Positions 62,612 through 64,000 of a DNA stretch of 64,000 bases are shown in pieces. Where the stretch lies: NCBI GenBank assembly GCA_017520425.1, contig JAFXFO010000031.1:62001-126000 (forward strand), read 5' to 3'. Numbering within the stretch: the first letter of the stretch is position 1; each line of letters starts with the position of its first letter. This stretch comes from Lachnospiraceae bacterium (GTDB lineage: Bacteria; Bacillota; Clostridia; Lachnospirales; Lachnospiraceae). The notes below the pieces were generated by a model, which saw only the letters and a program-made list of their open reading frames with translations, did no database searches and was not told where the DNA came from. A program made the translations under genes and the position numbers.

Positions 62612-63259
62612 TTAGGACTCACTTTCCTCTTCCTTTCGCAAAGACACCATCTTATCGGTGTAAGATTTCAATACATCCACCTTTTCCTTTGCCACAAAGG
62701 TCTTTTCATAATCACTCATCTCATTGTATATCCGATTTAGTTCATCCACTTCTTGTCCGTCGCTTACATGAAGTACGTTAATACCGGGAAGCCGATTGAT
62801 TCTTTCCACTAAATCCGTTGCCTTCTCATATGCTGCAAGATAAGCCGGATCGTGTACGGTATCCAAATCGTCAATGGAATATAAGGATTCGTTAATGGAT
62901 AAATATGCTTTATTGTTTTCATAAACCACATAATCCACTCTGCCCTGTACATACTTGGTTTCTCCGCTGCTTGTAGTGGTCTTCACATAAACATCCTTGC
63001 CCACCAGCTGGCTCGCTCTCTGCAAATCCATACTGGCTGCCATGTTGTTCATCTGTTCTACCTGAGAGAACTGTGCGTACTGGGATATGTACTCCGTGTT
63101 GGAAGTGGGCTGTAACGGATCCTGATACTTCATCTGCGCCACCAAAAGCTGCAAAAATGCATCTTTATCCATATCACTACCGGCTTCCTTCGTCTTTAAC
63201 GAACTCTGGGATGCTGATTCTACGAATTTGCCATCCTCAACAGGTGCTAATAGACTCAT
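62612..63259 (-). CDS. flgD: Hook-capping protein FlgD with an appended helical module
   Basis: 215 residues. The N-terminal FlgD segment (DKDAFLQLLVAQMKYQDPLQPTSNTEYISQYAQFSQVEQMN, then ASQLVGKDVYV) is typical. Instead of the usual C-terminal Ig/Tudor domains there is a short beta region and then a three-helix module (about 142-207: LVERINRLP..., YNEMSDYEKTFV, VDVLKSYTDKM) that resembles the small helical repeats of Gram-positive surface proteins. Guides hook polymerisation. Confidence 0.9.
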   Translation of the reverse strand: MSLLAPVEDGKFVESASQSSLKTKEAGSDMDKDAFLQLLVAQMKYQDPLQPTSNTEYISQYAQFSQVEQMNNMAASMDLQRASQLVGKDVYVKTTTSSGETKYVQGRVDYVVYENNKAYLSINESLYSIDDLDTVHDPAYLAAYEKATDLVERINRLPGINVLHVSDGQEVDELNRIYNEMSDYEKTFVAKEKVDVLKSYTDKMVSLRKEEESES

Positions 63260-63277
63260 TCTCTCTCACTCCTTTCA

Positions 63278-64000
63278 TTATGCCAGATAATCTACGGTAT
63301 TGCCGTTTGCTTCCATCATTTCTGCCACTAATTGTTCTTCTTCCGAAAGTTCATCTGCTTCATTAAGACTGTTCAGATCAATTGCTCTTGTCCGGTTTTT
63401 CTTTTCTTCCGGCTGCTGATTACTCTGCTCACCTTGTTGCAATGCACTTTCAAAAGCATTCGTCTGAACGGTTACTTCAATGGCATCCACCTTGATGTTC
63501 TGGTTCTCAAGTTGCTGCTGAAGCTGTACCATCTGACTTTCCAATGCTGCTCTCACGCTTTCCGATGCAGTAGTAAACTGTGCTGTCATAATTCCTTCTT
63601 TGGCTGTGATTCGAATCTGTAATGTACCCAGGCTTTCCGGCTGTAACTGCATTTCCAGATAATCTGCATCTGCATTCAGCTGAATCTTCATGTAATCCAA
63701 TATCTGATTCATGATTTCCTGTGTGTTTTCACTAACAAATCCGCTGCCTTGTGTAGAAAAAGTACTTGATTCTTCTACTGTCGCTTCCGCCACATAAGGA
63801 TTCTGACCATTCATACCGAATGCTCCGTTATTGCTTCCTTCTTCCTGTCCGGAAGGTGCTTCCTGCTTTTGGTCGTTCGCTTTGATTTCCGGTGTACTTT
63901 CTACCGTAATCAAAGGTGTTTCTTCCGTATTCATTCGAGTCAGCTGTTCCTTCAAAGCATTCATTTCATCATCCGAAAGATTCAGTGTATCCTGTACATT
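63278..64000 (-). CDS. fliK: Flagellar hook-length control protein FliK, 5' end cut by the window
   Basis: The reading frame is open through 64000, so the N-terminus lies outside; the ATG at 63964 is internal. About 240 residues are visible. The Flg_hook core is recognisable (DADYLEMQLQPESLGTLQIRITAKEGIMTAQFTTASESVRAALESQMVQLQQQL), followed by a Q/E-rich tail. Followed by flgD. Confidence 0.9.
   Translation of the reverse strand, partial: NVQDTLNLSDDEMNALKEQLTRMNTEETPLITVESTPEIKANDQKQEAPSGQEEGSNNGAFGMNGQNPYVAEATVEESSTFSTQGSGFVSENTQEIMNQILDYMKIQLNADADYLEMQLQPESLGTLQIRITAKEGIMTAQFTTASESVRAALESQMVQLQQQLENQNIKVDAIEVTVQTNAFESALQQGEQSNQQPEEKKNRTRAIDLNSLNEADELSEEEQLVAEMMEANGNTVDYLA

Overview
The window looks like a chromosomal segment of a motile, low-GC Gram-positive anaerobe of the Clostridia, most likely family Lachnospiraceae. 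The pointers are a PolC-type replicative polymerase, the Firmicute-type fla/che gene order running into sigD and then rpsB-tsf, strong AGGAGG-type ribosome binding sites, lipoprotein solute-binding proteins, and a FapA (DUF342) gene behind sigD. Genus cannot be fixed by reading alone. Almost every gene lies on the minus strand; one methyltransferase gene at 30210-30992 is the only convincing plus-strand gene. No rRNA, tRNA, CRISPR array, insertion sequence or prophage was seen. The longest gap between genes is about 240 bases (upstream of rpsB).

Region 1 (1-9366): housekeeping cluster read right to left: ispG (isoprenoid synthesis), polC (replicative polymerase), a small zinc-finger membrane protein, polA, and coaE, which is cut by the left edge. 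Region 2 (9453-13964): a MerR regulator fused to a methyltransferase domain, with a textbook MerR-type 19-bp-spacer promoter and a Nudix gene behind it, then dprA and a ComM/YifB-type AAA+ gene with their own promoter.

Region 3 (14146-30046) is the most unusual part. Two large lipoproteins, each joining an apparent beta-propeller to an ABC solute-binding domain, bracket two MalF/MalG-type permeases, an HlyD-like coiled-coil adaptor and a MacB periplasmic-core-like protein that lacks most of the usual transmembrane helices. No ATPase is encoded in this cluster. It starts from a region with six TTAAGA-like direct repeats placed as response-regulator sites over promoters with poor -35 boxes. Immediately upstream lies a second set: a PlsC-like acyltransferase with a zinc ribbon, a LolD/MacB-type ATPase, an FtsX-type permease with a coiled coil of several hundred residues, and a CPBP protease.

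Region 4 (30210-35177): methyltransferase, cardiolipin synthase, Na/phosphate cotransporter with a PhoU-like tail, and a 2H-phosphoesterase (LigT-like) protein.

Region 5 (35358-64000): the distal part of a giant fla/che operon and its rpsB-tsf neighbours. In transcription order: fliK (cut by the right edge), flgD, a TIGR02530-type gene, flgE, flbD, motA, motB, fliL, fliM, fliY, cheY, fliO, fliP, fliQ, fliR, flhB, flhA, flhF, flhG, a PilZ (YcgR-like) gene, cheB, cheA, cheW, cheC, cheD, a small membrane gene, sigD/fliA, fapA, a small unknown gene, a SwrB-like DUF6115 gene, an MltG-like fragment, then rpsB and tsf. Together these encode the flagellar export gate, C-ring switch, stator, hook parts, CheA-CheW-CheY signalling with CheC/CheD/FliY adaptation, and the late sigma factor. 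cheR is absent from the window.
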